Shown here: one piece after another, positions 38,838-47,953 of the stretch
Layout: each line of letters starts with the position of its first letter
Position numbering within the stretch: position 1 is the stretch's first letter
Assembly: GCA_016926505.1 (NCBI GenBank)
Contig: JAFGOM010000076.1
Location: 1 to 64,000 of the forward strand
Source: Methanospirillaceae archaeon
GTDB taxonomy: Archaea > Halobacteriota > Methanomicrobia > Methanomicrobiales > Methanospirillaceae
Length of the DNA stretch: 64,000 bases
Reading direction: 5' to 3'
Position numbers and translations under genes: made by a program
Notes under the pieces: model-generated
What the model was told of the DNA's origin: nothing
Databases searched by the model: none
The model's input: only the letters and a program-made list of their open reading frames with translations

Positions 38838-40142
38838 ATGAATTCTACTTCAGTAATCTGTATCATTCTTCTTTGTACCGGTCTGATACCGGGCGGGCAG
38901 GCGATTGTCAAGGAGGATCTCCTTCCTTCTCAAAGTGAAATTGCTTCACTATTCGAACCATATCCGTTTGAGCAGGTCTATGATGATTTGTATCCTCAGT
39001 ATCTTGATTATGCCTATTCCTATTACCAGTCCCGCAGTTGGAATCCGGTTATTGCGGGGGAGAGTAAGACTCCACGAGAGGAGGCGAGAATTTTTTTCCG
39101 GATAAAGATCTTCTCCTTTGATCCGGATGATAAATCCGGCAAAATCACTGGAATGAGGCAGGAGATTGAAGAATCAACCGCTTGTGAGTCATATAGTAAG
39201 AAAGAGCATCTGGATATCGGGGATATCGGTTATTACCAGGATGTGTATGATCCCTATGAAGGAGGCCCACCCAGAGCATGCAATATCGCGTATATTACAG
39301 GTAACCACACGGTTGAAGTTCATTATTCCCGGGAGGTCGAGTCTGAGGGATTCTCCTATACGTATGAAGATCCTGCCCAGTATCTAAAGCGATGTATTGG
39401 CATACTAAAAGCTCCGGAAGGTCAATATGATATTCCGGTTACCACTCCAGATCAATTCTCAAGTCTGGAGCCACAAATCATTCCTGATTCACCCGAATAT
39501 CAGGCAGGTGAGCCATATTCTCTTACCATCAGGGTTGCAGATACTGATAAAAACCCTGTAAATCAGGCAGAAGGACTTATTGTCTTCTCATCAGGTGAGA
39601 CCACTCCGGTTCCAGCAGTAACGTTTACCACAGATTCTTCCGGAACCGGGTTAATAACAGGAGTATGGCCACCTGATATCAGAAACCGGGTGAATATCAG
39701 GGTAGAGGTTGAGAAAGACGGATTCAGATCTGGAAGTGATGAGACCTCAGTTTCCTTCAGGAGCGTAGATGTACCGAAAGAGGATCAAAAGGATAGTCTT
39801 AATAAGGAGATCCCGGAAAAAAAGGAGGAAGAGAAAGATAATCTCATTGCCGTAAAGATATCATTCTTACTGTATAAGCCTCCGGGTGGTTCATTTATTG
39901 CAGGTTCGATTCAGAAGCCACATAATGGGGGATATGTTCCCTTTTATCCAGAGAATAGTAAAGATGTATATCTCACGATTGTTGTGACAGACGAAGAAGG
40001 AAATGAACATACTGTTGAGATGAAGACCCGGGTTGATCCGGATGGAACTTTTCGGATCTCTGATTTTGAGAAATATCATATTACTCCTGAAATTGTTTGG
40101 GATGCAATAAGGAAGGATACCTTTGATGTTCTCATCTTCTGA
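38838..40142 (+). CDS. Exported protein with Ig-like domain, unknown function
   Basis: Protein of 434 residues, not recognised. A signal peptide at 1-22 (VICIILLCTGLIPGGQA) starts at ATG 38838, with GAGAGAT upstream. Residues about 30-200 are a Tyr/Asp-rich domain with several Cys. Residues about 215-310 look like an Ig or CNA-B-like beta domain (EPYSLTIRVADTDKNPVNQA). A Lys/Glu-rich hinge (about 318-335) is followed by a C-terminal beta segment. Probably a cell-surface protein. First of six exported genes in this block. Confidence 0.78.
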   Translation: MNSTSVICIILLCTGLIPGGQAIVKEDLLPSQSEIASLFEPYPFEQVYDDLYPQYLDYAYSYYQSRSWNPVIAGESKTPREEARIFFRIKIFSFDPDDKSGKITGMRQEIEESTACESYSKKEHLDIGDIGYYQDVYDPYEGGPPRACNIAYITGNHTVEVHYSREVESEGFSYTYEDPAQYLKRCIGILKAPEGQYDIPVTTPDQFSSLEPQIIPDSPEYQAGEPYSLTIRVADTDKNPVNQAEGLIVFSSGETTPVPAVTFTTDSSGTGLITGVWPPDIRNRVNIRVEVEKDGFRSGSDETSVSFRSVDVPKEDQKDSLNKEIPEKKEEEKDNLIAVKISFLLYKPPGGSFIAGSIQKPHNGGYVPFYPENSKDVYLTIVVTDEEGNEHTVEMKTRVDPDGTFRISDFEKYHITPEIVWDAIRKDTFDVLIF

Positions 40143-40317
40143 CCTTCCTTCTTTTTGAATGGTAAAAAAAATTCATGGATTAAAAATTCGGAAAGGAATG
40201 AATGGATTTGGAATCAAACCAGATTTATTTCGTCTTCTGATCTGTTTCATCTGAATCAGAAGCAGTCTCACTGGTGTTCCGATACTCCTATTTCCTCAGA
40301 AGAGTCATCTCTTTACT

Positions 40318-41244
40318 ATGAAATTAATCCTGCTGAAACTATTCCTCCTGTTCTGCCTCTCGCTTTCTGGCGCAGCACTCCCGTGTTATGCGGCTGTTAC
40401 CGGGGATCCTGCAGTTCATTTTATCGATGTTGGTGAGGGTGATGCGATCTTACTGACACAGGATGATGCCGCCATGCTTATAGACGCCGGCCCGGCCGGT
40501 TCTGCTGATGCTCTTGTCTCATATCTCCGGGATGTGGGAATAGATGCATTGGATGCGATCATAGCAACCCATCCTGATCCAGATAATATCGGGGGAATGG
40601 CATCTGTCATCTCTTCATTTCCAGTCGGGACCTATTATGACAACGGGTCTGATGATGCAGGAGGTCTGCACTCCGGGATCATGGATTCTGTCACGGATAA
40701 AGGAATTCCATATAAATCTGTATCTGGCGGCTCTACCATTCCCTTTACCGCTGATCTCCCGATATCTGTTCTTTCACCGGTTCTGTTATCAGGGGAGTCG
40801 GGTCATGATTCCTTAATACTCACCTTTACTCATGGAAATACTACCTTTCTTGTAACCGGCGGAGCAGATAAAGCTGCAGAGAAGAAGGTATCAGATTTTT
40901 TCAGAAAGAAGGTAACGGTGATGACTGTTGCTGATCATGGCGATGAAGCCGGGACCAGTGAGGAACTGTTAGAAGAGATAAAACCTGATGTTGCCATTAT
41001 CATGGCTGGTATCAGAAATCCTGATAACCATCCGCATCTTGCTACCTTACGTGTACTCAACGAGGCCGGCGTCAGGGAGATATACCAGACCATGCATGAT
41101 GGGACGATTATTATTACTACTGATGGGATTGATTATTTCGTGACAAAGAAACCGCCCCTCGATACCAACACCATAAAGCAGGATACGGACCTTGCATCAG
41201 CGAAAACTACAGCAGAGATTCTCTTTAAAAAGACCGGGTTATAA
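40318..41244 (+). CDS. Exported ComEC-type metallo-beta-lactamase-fold protein
   Basis: Protein of 308 residues with a signal peptide (1-25) and the stand-alone MBL domain found at the end of ComEC (VHFIDVGEGDAILL, then IDAGPAGSAD). The metal motif reads THPDPDN where THxDxDH is usual, so the last His is Asn. Later ligands (VADHGDEAGTSEELL, AIIMAG, DNHPHLATL) follow the ComEC pattern. The lone domain, outside the cell, could act on DNA or phosphate esters; the changed ligand casts doubt on activity. Confidence 0.85.
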   Translation: MKLILLKLFLLFCLSLSGAALPCYAAVTGDPAVHFIDVGEGDAILLTQDDAAMLIDAGPAGSADALVSYLRDVGIDALDAIIATHPDPDNIGGMASVISSFPVGTYYDNGSDDAGGLHSGIMDSVTDKGIPYKSVSGGSTIPFTADLPISVLSPVLLSGESGHDSLILTFTHGNTTFLVTGGADKAAEKKVSDFFRKKVTVMTVADHGDEAGTSEELLEEIKPDVAIIMAGIRNPDNHPHLATLRVLNEAGVREIYQTMHDGTIIITTDGIDYFVTKKPPLDTNTIKQDTDLASAKTTAEILFKKTGL

Positions 41245-41279
41245 TCTCTTTGTTTTCTTTTCTCATTTTCACTACCTGA

Positions 41280-41693
41280 TTACGATTGTTCTCTAAACTT
41301 CTGGTATGCAGAGAGCGCCGGCATCGGTTTGGTTACATCGTCAGGGGAGATGAGGACGTCATCGATACTGGTATTTGAGAAGATAAGTGTCTCTTTTACC
41401 AGAGGAATATCAAAAAAATCCTCAGTCTCTCCTCCTGCCAGTGCAGTAATCATTGCATACAGGGACTGTTCCACCATATCAAAGACCGTTTCGTTTCCAT
41501 ACGAGAAATCCATGGAATAGTGTGGAACCGGTCCCAAAAATTCAGCCAGAAAGGATCCGAATGGAAGATCCTGGAACATATTATGAGCGTAGGGTGTATT
41601 GCCCGGGAAGGGATGGGTATCTGATGCCAGAGCAGGGGAAATGATGATAAAGAGGGCTGTCAGCATGAGAAGAAGGATTCGTAGATGCACCAT
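41280..41693 (-). CDS. Small exported protein of unknown function
   Basis: Protein of 137 residues: signal peptide about 1-23 (LLLMLTALFIIISPALA), then a soluble part with aromatic and Asp-rich segments (HNMFQDLPFGSFLAEFLG and FSNTSIDDVLISPDD). No family recognised. It converges on the ComEC-like gene with a 35-base gap. Confidence 0.65.
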   Translation of the reverse strand: MVHLRILLLMLTALFIIISPALASDTHPFPGNTPYAHNMFQDLPFGSFLAEFLGPVPHYSMDFSYGNETVFDMVEQSLYAMITALAGGETEDFFDIPLVKETLIFSNTSIDDVLISPDDVTKPMPALSAYQKFREQS

Positions 41694-41934
41694 AATTCCT
41701 TTACCGTAATACCCTTTCGTGAATATAAATTCCTGTATGCTACAGCCCTGCTACATGCCGGTAACCGAATCCCGAATCCGGGAATTACCTGCAGTATTAG
41801 TATTCATCCATTTTATCAATCAGAATTTCTGTTCTCTCCTTTTCCATAGAAAACAGGAACGATACTGCCCCATCGTTGCTTCCATTAAAAAGAGATGGAT
41901 TTTGATGGAATCGATAATCGATTCATCAGACAAC
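41694..41934. other. Intergenic, no gene seen
   Basis: The 106-codon plus-strand frame starting at 41719 runs into the antisense of the cysteine-rich gene and has no supporting motif. Nothing else is visible; a promoter for the small exported gene may lie at the left edge. Confidence 0.4.
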
Positions 41935-42702
41935 TTACGTATTCCGCCGTACCAGTTCGCAGGCCGAACCACCGGTATTGCAGGAACAGTCATAAAAAGC
42001 CGGATGGTAGCAGACGCCTTCACAACTCTCCTGGTTTAATTTACAGATAGCCGGTTCTTTGGTTGCTTTGTCCTTTACACAGCGATAGAGAGAGGGATTG
42101 TAGCAGGTCGTGCCACAGAGCAGATCCCCTTTCTTGCAGATCACATCTTCCCTTCCTGTCTCTGAAAAACAGGTGTGATATTTGGGATCAAAACATTCTC
42201 CATTACAGAGAATCTCTCCCCGCTTACAGAGAACAGGGGTTTCGTTACCAGCAGGATAGAGGTACTGGTAGCGGGAACTTAAATAGCAGGATCCATTATA
42301 ACAAAATTCATTGCGGTGACAGAGCTGATACGTACCAAGGAGCACATCCTCCACACATGAGAGGGAGATCGAAGAGTAACAGGTCCCGTTACAGACAGCA
42401 TCCTTGTCTGATGGACAGATGACAGAAGCATTGGTTCCGGAATCAATCGCACATCTGGAATTTACCGGGTTAAAGCAGGTACCATCACAACAGGCGGTAT
42501 GCGGACGGTCACAGATGACCTCTTTTCCGGTTATCATATCGGTTACGCAGTTTGCAAGGATCGGATGGTAGCAGACGCCGTTGCAGCAACGCTCTTCAGA
42601 TGAACAGGTTGCTTCACCGCAGAGGACGTCAGATAGGGCATAACCAGACAGGCAAAAGATTAAAATGATACTAAGAACAGCAAGGAAGCGGGACGGTTTC
42701 AT
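41935..42702 (-). CDS. Exported cysteine-repeat (galaxin-like) protein
   Basis: Protein of 255 residues with signal peptide 1-23 (FLAVLSIILIFCLSGYALS) and about nine short repeats of the form C-x(2-5)-C-xG-xCY-xP-x(5)-C (for example CCNGVCYHPILANC, CDGTCFNPVNSRC, CNGECFDPKYHTC, CGTTCYNPSLYRC). The pattern resembles galaxin or granulin-like disulfide modules. ATG 42702 is chosen over an upstream start because the signal peptide begins there. Likely an extracellular structural or binding protein; which partner is unknown. Confidence 0.8.
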   Translation of the reverse strand: MKPSRFLAVLSIILIFCLSGYALSDVLCGEATCSSEERCCNGVCYHPILANCVTDMITGKEVICDRPHTACCDGTCFNPVNSRCAIDSGTNASVICPSDKDAVCNGTCYSSISLSCVEDVLLGTYQLCHRNEFCYNGSCYLSSRYQYLYPAGNETPVLCKRGEILCNGECFDPKYHTCFSETGREDVICKKGDLLCGTTCYNPSLYRCVKDKATKEPAICKLNQESCEGVCYHPAFYDCSCNTGGSACELVRRNT

Positions 42703-42859
42703 CTGTATACAGTATATCCAATTCATTAAGTTCTTTTCGATACCAGCAAAAACAATACGCTGGGATAGGCATCTTTTTTCCATTTACGAAAAATTAACCC
42801 GTAATGGTAATTTCTGCATCCGAGATCTTTCTCTCCTGTTCCGAAACATTTTATGTGAT

Positions 42860-42944
42860 ATGACTGGTAATATAAATCAGGCATACTCAGAAATTCCATG
42901 AATCATTCAGGTATGGACAGTATAGCCTTAGGAAAGGTCAAATC
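42860..42944 (+). promoter_or_regulatory. Promoter of the PEGA-like gene
   Basis: TAATATAAAT at 42868-42877 is a TATA box about 70 bases before the ATG at 42945; GGAAAGGTCA is a possible ribosome binding site. Confidence 0.45.
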
Positions 42945-43664
42945 ATGAAGATAATACATCTCGTGCTGGTTTTACTCTGTTGTACCGGGGTAGGAATTGC
43001 ATTCTCCTCGGCAACAACGGTTTACGATGAAAAGACGGTAATCAATGGCAATGTAGTCTCCCAGGTTCATTATGATGATGGAGACGCCAGTACGCCGATT
43101 GGCGGGGACATGGGCTGGTATGTCTTCCACTGCCCGATGAATGGAGTAGAGATCTCTCTTGACCAGACCTATGTCGGGACCATTACCGATGGTGAACTGG
43201 CGACACCGGTATACACCACGGCAACTCCATACACCACCTATACGGCAACATACGAGGACTGCTCCCAGATGGCTGAGGTTACCTATGATCTTCCGGGTGT
43301 TCCTGCAAAGGGCGAGACCTTAAATGTTTATGTTCCGATCCAGCCATCACCCTGTCCGACACCTGAGCCCGGACCAATCGGCGGGGATGAAGGCTGGTTT
43401 ATCGTCCACTGCAACATCAATGGCGCCAGTGTATTCTTTGACAACGATTACAAGGGTCAGACCGTTGCCGGAGGATTGTCTGTTCCGATCTACCTGACCG
43501 GTACTCCGTACAACACCATAACCGTGATGAAGAGCGGGTTCCAGACCGCTACTGATCCCATCCAGTACTATCCATCCAAAGGACAGTCCCTGGACGTATA
43601 TATCACATTGAACCGTGAAACCGGGACTGATGAACCGATAGTTGCTGCAGAAAACCCGGTTTAA
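42945..43664 (+). CDS. Exported protein with two PEGA-like repeats
   Basis: Protein of 239 residues: signal peptide about 1-25, then two copies of a PEGA-like module at about 55-130 and 148-225. Each has GGDxGW(Y/F), (F/V)HCxxNG, a Val/Ile-Tyr beta pair (GTITDG, GQTVAG), a TPY(T/N)T turn and a KG(E/Q)(T/S)LxVYxxxx end. A Pro-rich linker (SPCPTPEPGP) separates them. PEGA domains usually bind surface or S-layer ligands. Acidic; no membrane anchor seen. Confidence 0.8.
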   Translation: MKIIHLVLVLLCCTGVGIAFSSATTVYDEKTVINGNVVSQVHYDDGDASTPIGGDMGWYVFHCPMNGVEISLDQTYVGTITDGELATPVYTTATPYTTYTATYEDCSQMAEVTYDLPGVPAKGETLNVYVPIQPSPCPTPEPGPIGGDEGWFIVHCNINGASVFFDNDYKGQTVAGGLSVPIYLTGTPYNTITVMKSGFQTATDPIQYYPSKGQSLDVYITLNRETGTDEPIVAAENPV

Positions 43665-43853
43665 CCCTGATATATTCCTCATTTTTCAGAAGGCGTTCTT
43701 TTTCTACCGGTTATTTCCGGGGATTGGTTATTTGTGCATGATTGAAAGAGTGATATCATCCTATTTTTCCCGGAATTAAAAAAAAGATGCATATGGGAAT
43801 TTGATGTACCCGGTTGGTTACTGATCCTGCGATCGAACTGACTCCTCTGAAGA

Positions 43854-43885
43854 GTACTATATAGATGCACTTCCATAGCTAGGGT
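43854..43885 (+). promoter_or_regulatory. TATA box giving a leaderless nuclease transcript
   Basis: TACTATATAG (about 43854-43864) is 22-30 bases upstream of the ATG at 43886, and no Shine-Dalgarno lies between, so transcription probably starts at or next to the ATG. Confidence 0.55.
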
Positions 43886-44785
43886 ATGGAGCAGCAGATA
43901 CACTGTCTATTCGTATCTCTTATTCTCATTACTATCCTGTCTGCCGGGTGTACGACATTTATCAGGGATGAAACGCACAGCGAAGCAGGATTGGCAATGC
44001 AGGTTACCGTACTCTCGGTAACCGATGGTGACACCATCCGTGTACGTATGCCTGACGAAACAAAGGAAGTGGTTCGTCTTCTTGGCATCGATACTCCTGA
44101 GAAGACTCCGGAGAATAACCATCCTTTTGAATATGGCACAATAGACGATACATCCTATCTTGCTCTCTGGGGTGAAGAGGCAGCACGATTTACACGGGAC
44201 TCTCTCACCAAAGAGACGGTCCTTCTCGCCTCTGATAAGGATGCACCGTCCCGCGATCCGTACGGACGTCTGCTTGCCTATGTTATTTACAAAGGCGAAG
44301 ATTTCAATGCCCTTCTGGTATCACGCGGGCTCGCTCGTGTGTATGTGGCCGAGACCTTCTCCCATAAACAGGAATACCTTGCCCTTGAGGATGCAGCGCG
44401 AAAAGGAGGTGTGGGTCTCTGGCAGTACCGAAAAGATGAAGAGATGCCAGAGCAGCCTGCAGGTGTGTATATCCTTGATGTTATCTATGATGCTGCAGGT
44501 GACGATGAGACAAACCTGAATGGTGAGAGGATATGTATTGCAAACGCGGGTGAAACCCCTGTTGAGATCAAAGGCTGGTGTGTGCAGGAGTCAGGTGGTA
44601 TTAGGTATTCGTTCTCTGATGGAATTATTCCCGGGCACGGACGGGTAACACTCTTTATCGGTTCAGGAACTGACACCCTGACAGACCGGTACTGGAATCT
44701 GGGTACTCCCGTCCTCGGTAACCGGGGAGATACGGTGATGCTGTATGATAATAGCGGGGTTTTAGTAAGCTCGTTTGGATGGTAA
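43886..44785 (+). CDS. Lipoprotein thermonuclease with lamin-tail domain
   Basis: Protein of 299 residues. Lipobox-like LSAGC puts a lipid on Cys22. Residues about 40-180 are a staphylococcal-nuclease fold with the active-site set: Asp in VTDGDTIRV, Arg and acids in VVRLLGIDTPE, Arg in DPYGRLLAYV. Residues about 190-299 are a lamin-tail (LTD) domain (NLNGERICIANAGETPVEIKG). It should cut DNA or RNA outside the cell while tethered. SNase-LTD fusions occur in archaea. Start fixed by the TATA box and lipobox. Confidence 0.9.
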   Translation: MEQQIHCLFVSLILITILSAGCTTFIRDETHSEAGLAMQVTVLSVTDGDTIRVRMPDETKEVVRLLGIDTPEKTPENNHPFEYGTIDDTSYLALWGEEAARFTRDSLTKETVLLASDKDAPSRDPYGRLLAYVIYKGEDFNALLVSRGLARVYVAETFSHKQEYLALEDAARKGGVGLWQYRKDEEMPEQPAGVYILDVIYDAAGDDETNLNGERICIANAGETPVEIKGWCVQESGGIRYSFSDGIIPGHGRVTLFIGSGTDTLTDRYWNLGTPVLGNRGDTVMLYDNSGVLVSSFGW

Positions 44786-44889
44786 CCGGATACGATCATA
44801 ACGCGTCGATGAAATAGTGATTGGGAAAAGGGAAGGGTTGTAGCAATATCCTCCCTTTTCCTGCTCTTCCTGATGATTTCAGATCAGTA

Positions 44890-46248
44890 TCATGCCTTGG
44901 TAAGGACGGTGATTACCCGTTCTACCCGCTGACCCTTGGGAGCGTGAATAAAACAGCAGGGGATCCTGAGATCATGTATAAACAAATGGTATATGGCCAA
45001 CCCGTTCCTGGATACCAGGGACCTGATATCAAGAGAATGCCGGTTTCCATCCCGTGTTCGTATTTGAGGAAAGATAACTACCATTTTTCCGCCCTCTGCA
45101 AGAACCGGTGATAATGCGGCAAGGTACTGGTCATATCTCCGGTTGAGATCAGCCCGGATAGTCTTTGCTTCTCCCGGTTCAGGATAACGGGTAAGTGCAG
45201 GTCCGAGATACGGTTCGGTCACGATCGCCGGAATACTGCCCGGAGAAAAATGCGTTGCCGCCCGGGTTACATCAAGAGAAAATACTTTTTGTATATCAAA
45301 CCGGTTTCGGTTTTCTTTTTTTGCGATCCATGCAAGGTTGTTTCTCGCACCCGTAACACAGCTCTCGTCAATATCTGACCCGAGAGGTAAAAGACCGGAG
45401 AGGAGTGCTTCCTGCAGAATGATGCCGGTTCCACAGAAGGGATCATACAGAACGGTACCTTTCGGAACCCCGGCAAGGTTTACCATGGTTCGTGCAAGTG
45501 CTCCTCCAAGTCCGAGTTTTGACCGTGTATAGGGTCTTTTCGTATCCCGTTCCTCAAACCCGGTAACATCGATGGTATCTTTCAAAAATGCCACAATGAG
45601 AGTGTTTCCTGATTGCCGTGCCATATGCCAGAGGATACATTCAAAACCTTCCTCCCGTATCTTCTTTGACTGGATCTTCTGGGGCAGAACGGTATGTCCC
45701 TGGTATGTTTTTTTATCATCGTAGGCTCTGACACGGTCAAGATCCTCCTGTGGGGGGACATACGTGCATTTTTTTATCCCCTGGTTTTTCAGGGCTTCTT
45801 TTATTGCTTTCTGGAAAAGGTCGAAATATTCTGCATCTCTCTCATTCATCTCATTATAGGCACTGATGCACCAGTGACATTTATCTGCAACAGGGAGGGA
45901 TCGCACCAGTTCATCAGCGATCGCGATGATATGCTCTTTATCACGGACAGGATGATCTGATTTCATGATATATGAGAAGGGAACGGCTGATTTAAGCAGG
46001 GATCCGGATTGTGATACCGGGATAGCCTCCGGTGCGGTGGTGATACATCCGTAAGGGGAGATATCAATACATGATCCGGTCTGTATGTCGCTTTTTCCTT
46101 TTTCTTTTGTTCTGTTTCCTGCAATACAAAGACTCTGCAGTTCGGCAAAAGATAGTACCGGGTTTCTTCCAAAGATATACAGGTGGGAGGAAGAGTCAGG
46201 AATCCGGTTTTCAAGAGGGATTTTTTCGATTATCTCTTCTATCTGCAT
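44890..46248 (-). CDS. Trm11-type tRNA G10 N2-methyltransferase
   Basis: Protein of 452 residues. The N-terminal part (SSHLYIFGRNPVLSFAELQSL) and a THUMP-like region precede a Rossmann methyltransferase with SAM motif YDPFCGTGIIL near residue 271 and DIDESCVTGARNNL. Motif IV reads TEPYLGP, whereas DPPYG is usual for amino-group methylation. It probably methylates the N2 of tRNA G10. The changed motif leaves the substrate less certain. Single gene, between convergent and co-directional neighbours. Confidence 0.8.
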   Translation of the reverse strand: MQIEEIIEKIPLENRIPDSSSHLYIFGRNPVLSFAELQSLCIAGNRTKEKGKSDIQTGSCIDISPYGCITTAPEAIPVSQSGSLLKSAVPFSYIMKSDHPVRDKEHIIAIADELVRSLPVADKCHWCISAYNEMNERDAEYFDLFQKAIKEALKNQGIKKCTYVPPQEDLDRVRAYDDKKTYQGHTVLPQKIQSKKIREEGFECILWHMARQSGNTLIVAFLKDTIDVTGFEERDTKRPYTRSKLGLGGALARTMVNLAGVPKGTVLYDPFCGTGIILQEALLSGLLPLGSDIDESCVTGARNNLAWIAKKENRNRFDIQKVFSLDVTRAATHFSPGSIPAIVTEPYLGPALTRYPEPGEAKTIRADLNRRYDQYLAALSPVLAEGGKMVVIFPQIRTRDGNRHSLDIRSLVSRNGLAIYHLFIHDLRIPCCFIHAPKGQRVERVITVLTKA

Positions 46249-46348
46249 GGAATTCCCCTAATTTTTACGAATACGGATGCACAATATATTGGTCAGAAAA
46301 ACAAAAAATGGTGAGTTACGAAAAAGGTGATGAGAAGAACCGATCACC

Positions 46349-47068
46349 TTACTTCTGTACTGAACCCGGTGCGCTCGTGACAACCTTCAGAGACTCGATG
46401 AGCTCGGGCAGGATCTCAACAGGCATCCCCATGACCATCTCGTTGTCGGCAATGCCAGAGAACTTCCTGGATCCGTCACAACCGAGCGAGAAGTTTGCGT
46501 TTCCGGTCAGGTACGTCTGGGCGGTTGCATCGGCACAGACTGACTGGATACCGGAAAACGATGAATGGATCCTGCCGCCGAGACGGTACAGGAGTGCCTG
46601 TGCCAGTTTGAGCATAATCCGTGGTTCATCTATTATCATGACAATGGTTGGATCAAATGGCGTTGTTTTTAAGGGAGCATACATCGTTGCAAAGGTTTTC
46701 TGCGGTTCCAGTGCAGGAATGGATTTCAGTGTCCTTTTGCATGCCGGCCAGCTCTCGAACTTTCCGAGAGCATAGTAAAACTCACCAGAATCAAGCGAGG
46801 GAGTAATCTCTTTGAGACCAAGTGCAAAACCGCCTCCCTGGCAGCTATGCTTATCAGGGGGTGCAAAAAAGATGCGGCCTTCTTTCCGGGCAAGGTTTAC
46901 CATCTGGCAGTGACGGGTTGCTTCATCGAGTTCTGCAACACCGGCGGGAATGTCTTCCTTGCTCCTGACGATCTTTATGGCAACCGGGGAACCGTTCAGT
47001 GCAAGGAGATCCTGTAATGCAGCCTCTGCTGCTGCATAATCAATGACCGTTCGAATAGTGTCCTTCAT
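46349..47068 (-). CDS. DUF169 family protein
   Basis: Protein of 239 residues of the DUF169 family, common in methanogens and of unknown role. Conserved points seen: the GSPVAIKIV strand, HCQMVNLARKEGRIFFAPPDKHSCQGGGFALGL with two Cys and His, and ANFSLGCDGSRKFSGI. Such Cys suggest a bound metal or a radical-independent role, not shown. ATG 47068 chosen over TTG 47086 because AGGA lies 6 bases upstream. Confidence 0.85.
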   Translation of the reverse strand: MKDTIRTVIDYAAAEAALQDLLALNGSPVAIKIVRSKEDIPAGVAELDEATRHCQMVNLARKEGRIFFAPPDKHSCQGGGFALGLKEITPSLDSGEFYYALGKFESWPACKRTLKSIPALEPQKTFATMYAPLKTTPFDPTIVMIIDEPRIMLKLAQALLYRLGGRIHSSFSGIQSVCADATAQTYLTGNANFSLGCDGSRKFSGIADNEMVMGMPVEILPELIESLKVVTSAPGSVQK

Positions 47069-47120
47069 ACTGTTTCCTGTAAGCAATTATGACAATATGC
47101 AATATAAGGGTTATCGACTG

Positions 47121-47948
47121 TTACAGATGCCTGAGCTTCTCATTGCACTTGATAAAGAAGTTTTTTCCGGTGTTAACGAAAAGGGCAGGCTCTAATGCTT
47201 TTTTTACATCGATGACAGCCTCGTGATCTATCGGTATCGATACCTGTCCGTCGAGGACGAGTTTCACCGGTTTAGGATTTATCAGTCTGATAGAGAGACG
47301 ACGGTCAGAATGAATCAGATGGGGACGGTTTGAGAGCATAAAGGGAGCAAGTGGTATCATTAAAAATCCTTCTACCCTGGGATCAAGGATAGGGCCGCCT
47401 GCGCTCATGGCATACGCGGTCGATCCGGTCGGGGTGCTGATGATAAGGCCATCTGCCCGGAACGATTCTGCAAGGACATCGTCGATGGTTACCAGCAACC
47501 TGAGCATCTTGGCCGGACGGTCGGTGACGATGAGGGCTTCATTTAACGCGGTCCCGACACAGACTCCGTCAATAAAGATACTGATTCGCATTCTCTGTTC
47601 AGTGGATAGATTCCCCTGCAATGTCTCAAAGAATCCGGTTATCTCTTCAGGTTCGATGTCTGCCAAAAATCCTACCTCCCCACAGTTTATTCCGAGAACC
47701 GGCACCTGTACCGGCATCTGCTGGATAGCGAGGAGGATGGTACCGTCTCCGCCAATAATGATGACGAGATCCGGTGGATGCGTCCGCGAGAAGAGAGGAG
47801 CCGGGTTATCGTCGTCTGGTGAACCAACCGGAAGTCTCCGGGTCGCGATCCCGGGCTCATGTCCTTTTTGAGAAAGAGATTCTGCAAGGATATGGGCATA
47901 CGCTGTTGCACGTTCCTCGAGGATCCGTGGAATAATGAGGATCTTCAT
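47121..47948 (-). CDS. nadK: NAD kinase
   Basis: Enzyme of 275 residues making NADP from NAD. The GGDGT motif is near residues 66-70 and NEALIV (the NE/D motif) near 135. ATG 47948 is preferred over the GTG 9 bases earlier because AGGTGA lies 5 bases before it. It follows the inositol/NADP phosphatase gene with a gap of a few bases. In M. jannaschii the two activities are on one fused protein (MJ0917), so their pairing here fits. Confidence 0.93.
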   Translation of the reverse strand: MKILIIPRILEERATAYAHILAESLSQKGHEPGIATRRLPVGSPDDDNPAPLFSRTHPPDLVIIIGGDGTILLAIQQMPVQVPVLGINCGEVGFLADIEPEEITGFFETLQGNLSTEQRMRISIFIDGVCVGTALNEALIVTDRPAKMLRLLVTIDDVLAESFRADGLIISTPTGSTAYAMSAGGPILDPRVEGFLMIPLAPFMLSNRPHLIHSDRRLSIRLINPKPVKLVLDGQVSIPIDHEAVIDVKKALEPALFVNTGKNFFIKCNEKLRHL

Positions 47949-47953
47949 TTGTT

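Noticed and set aside
41719-42039. 106-codon plus-strand frame near the cysteine-repeat gene
   Set aside because: It runs antisense into the cysteine-repeat gene and has no motif.
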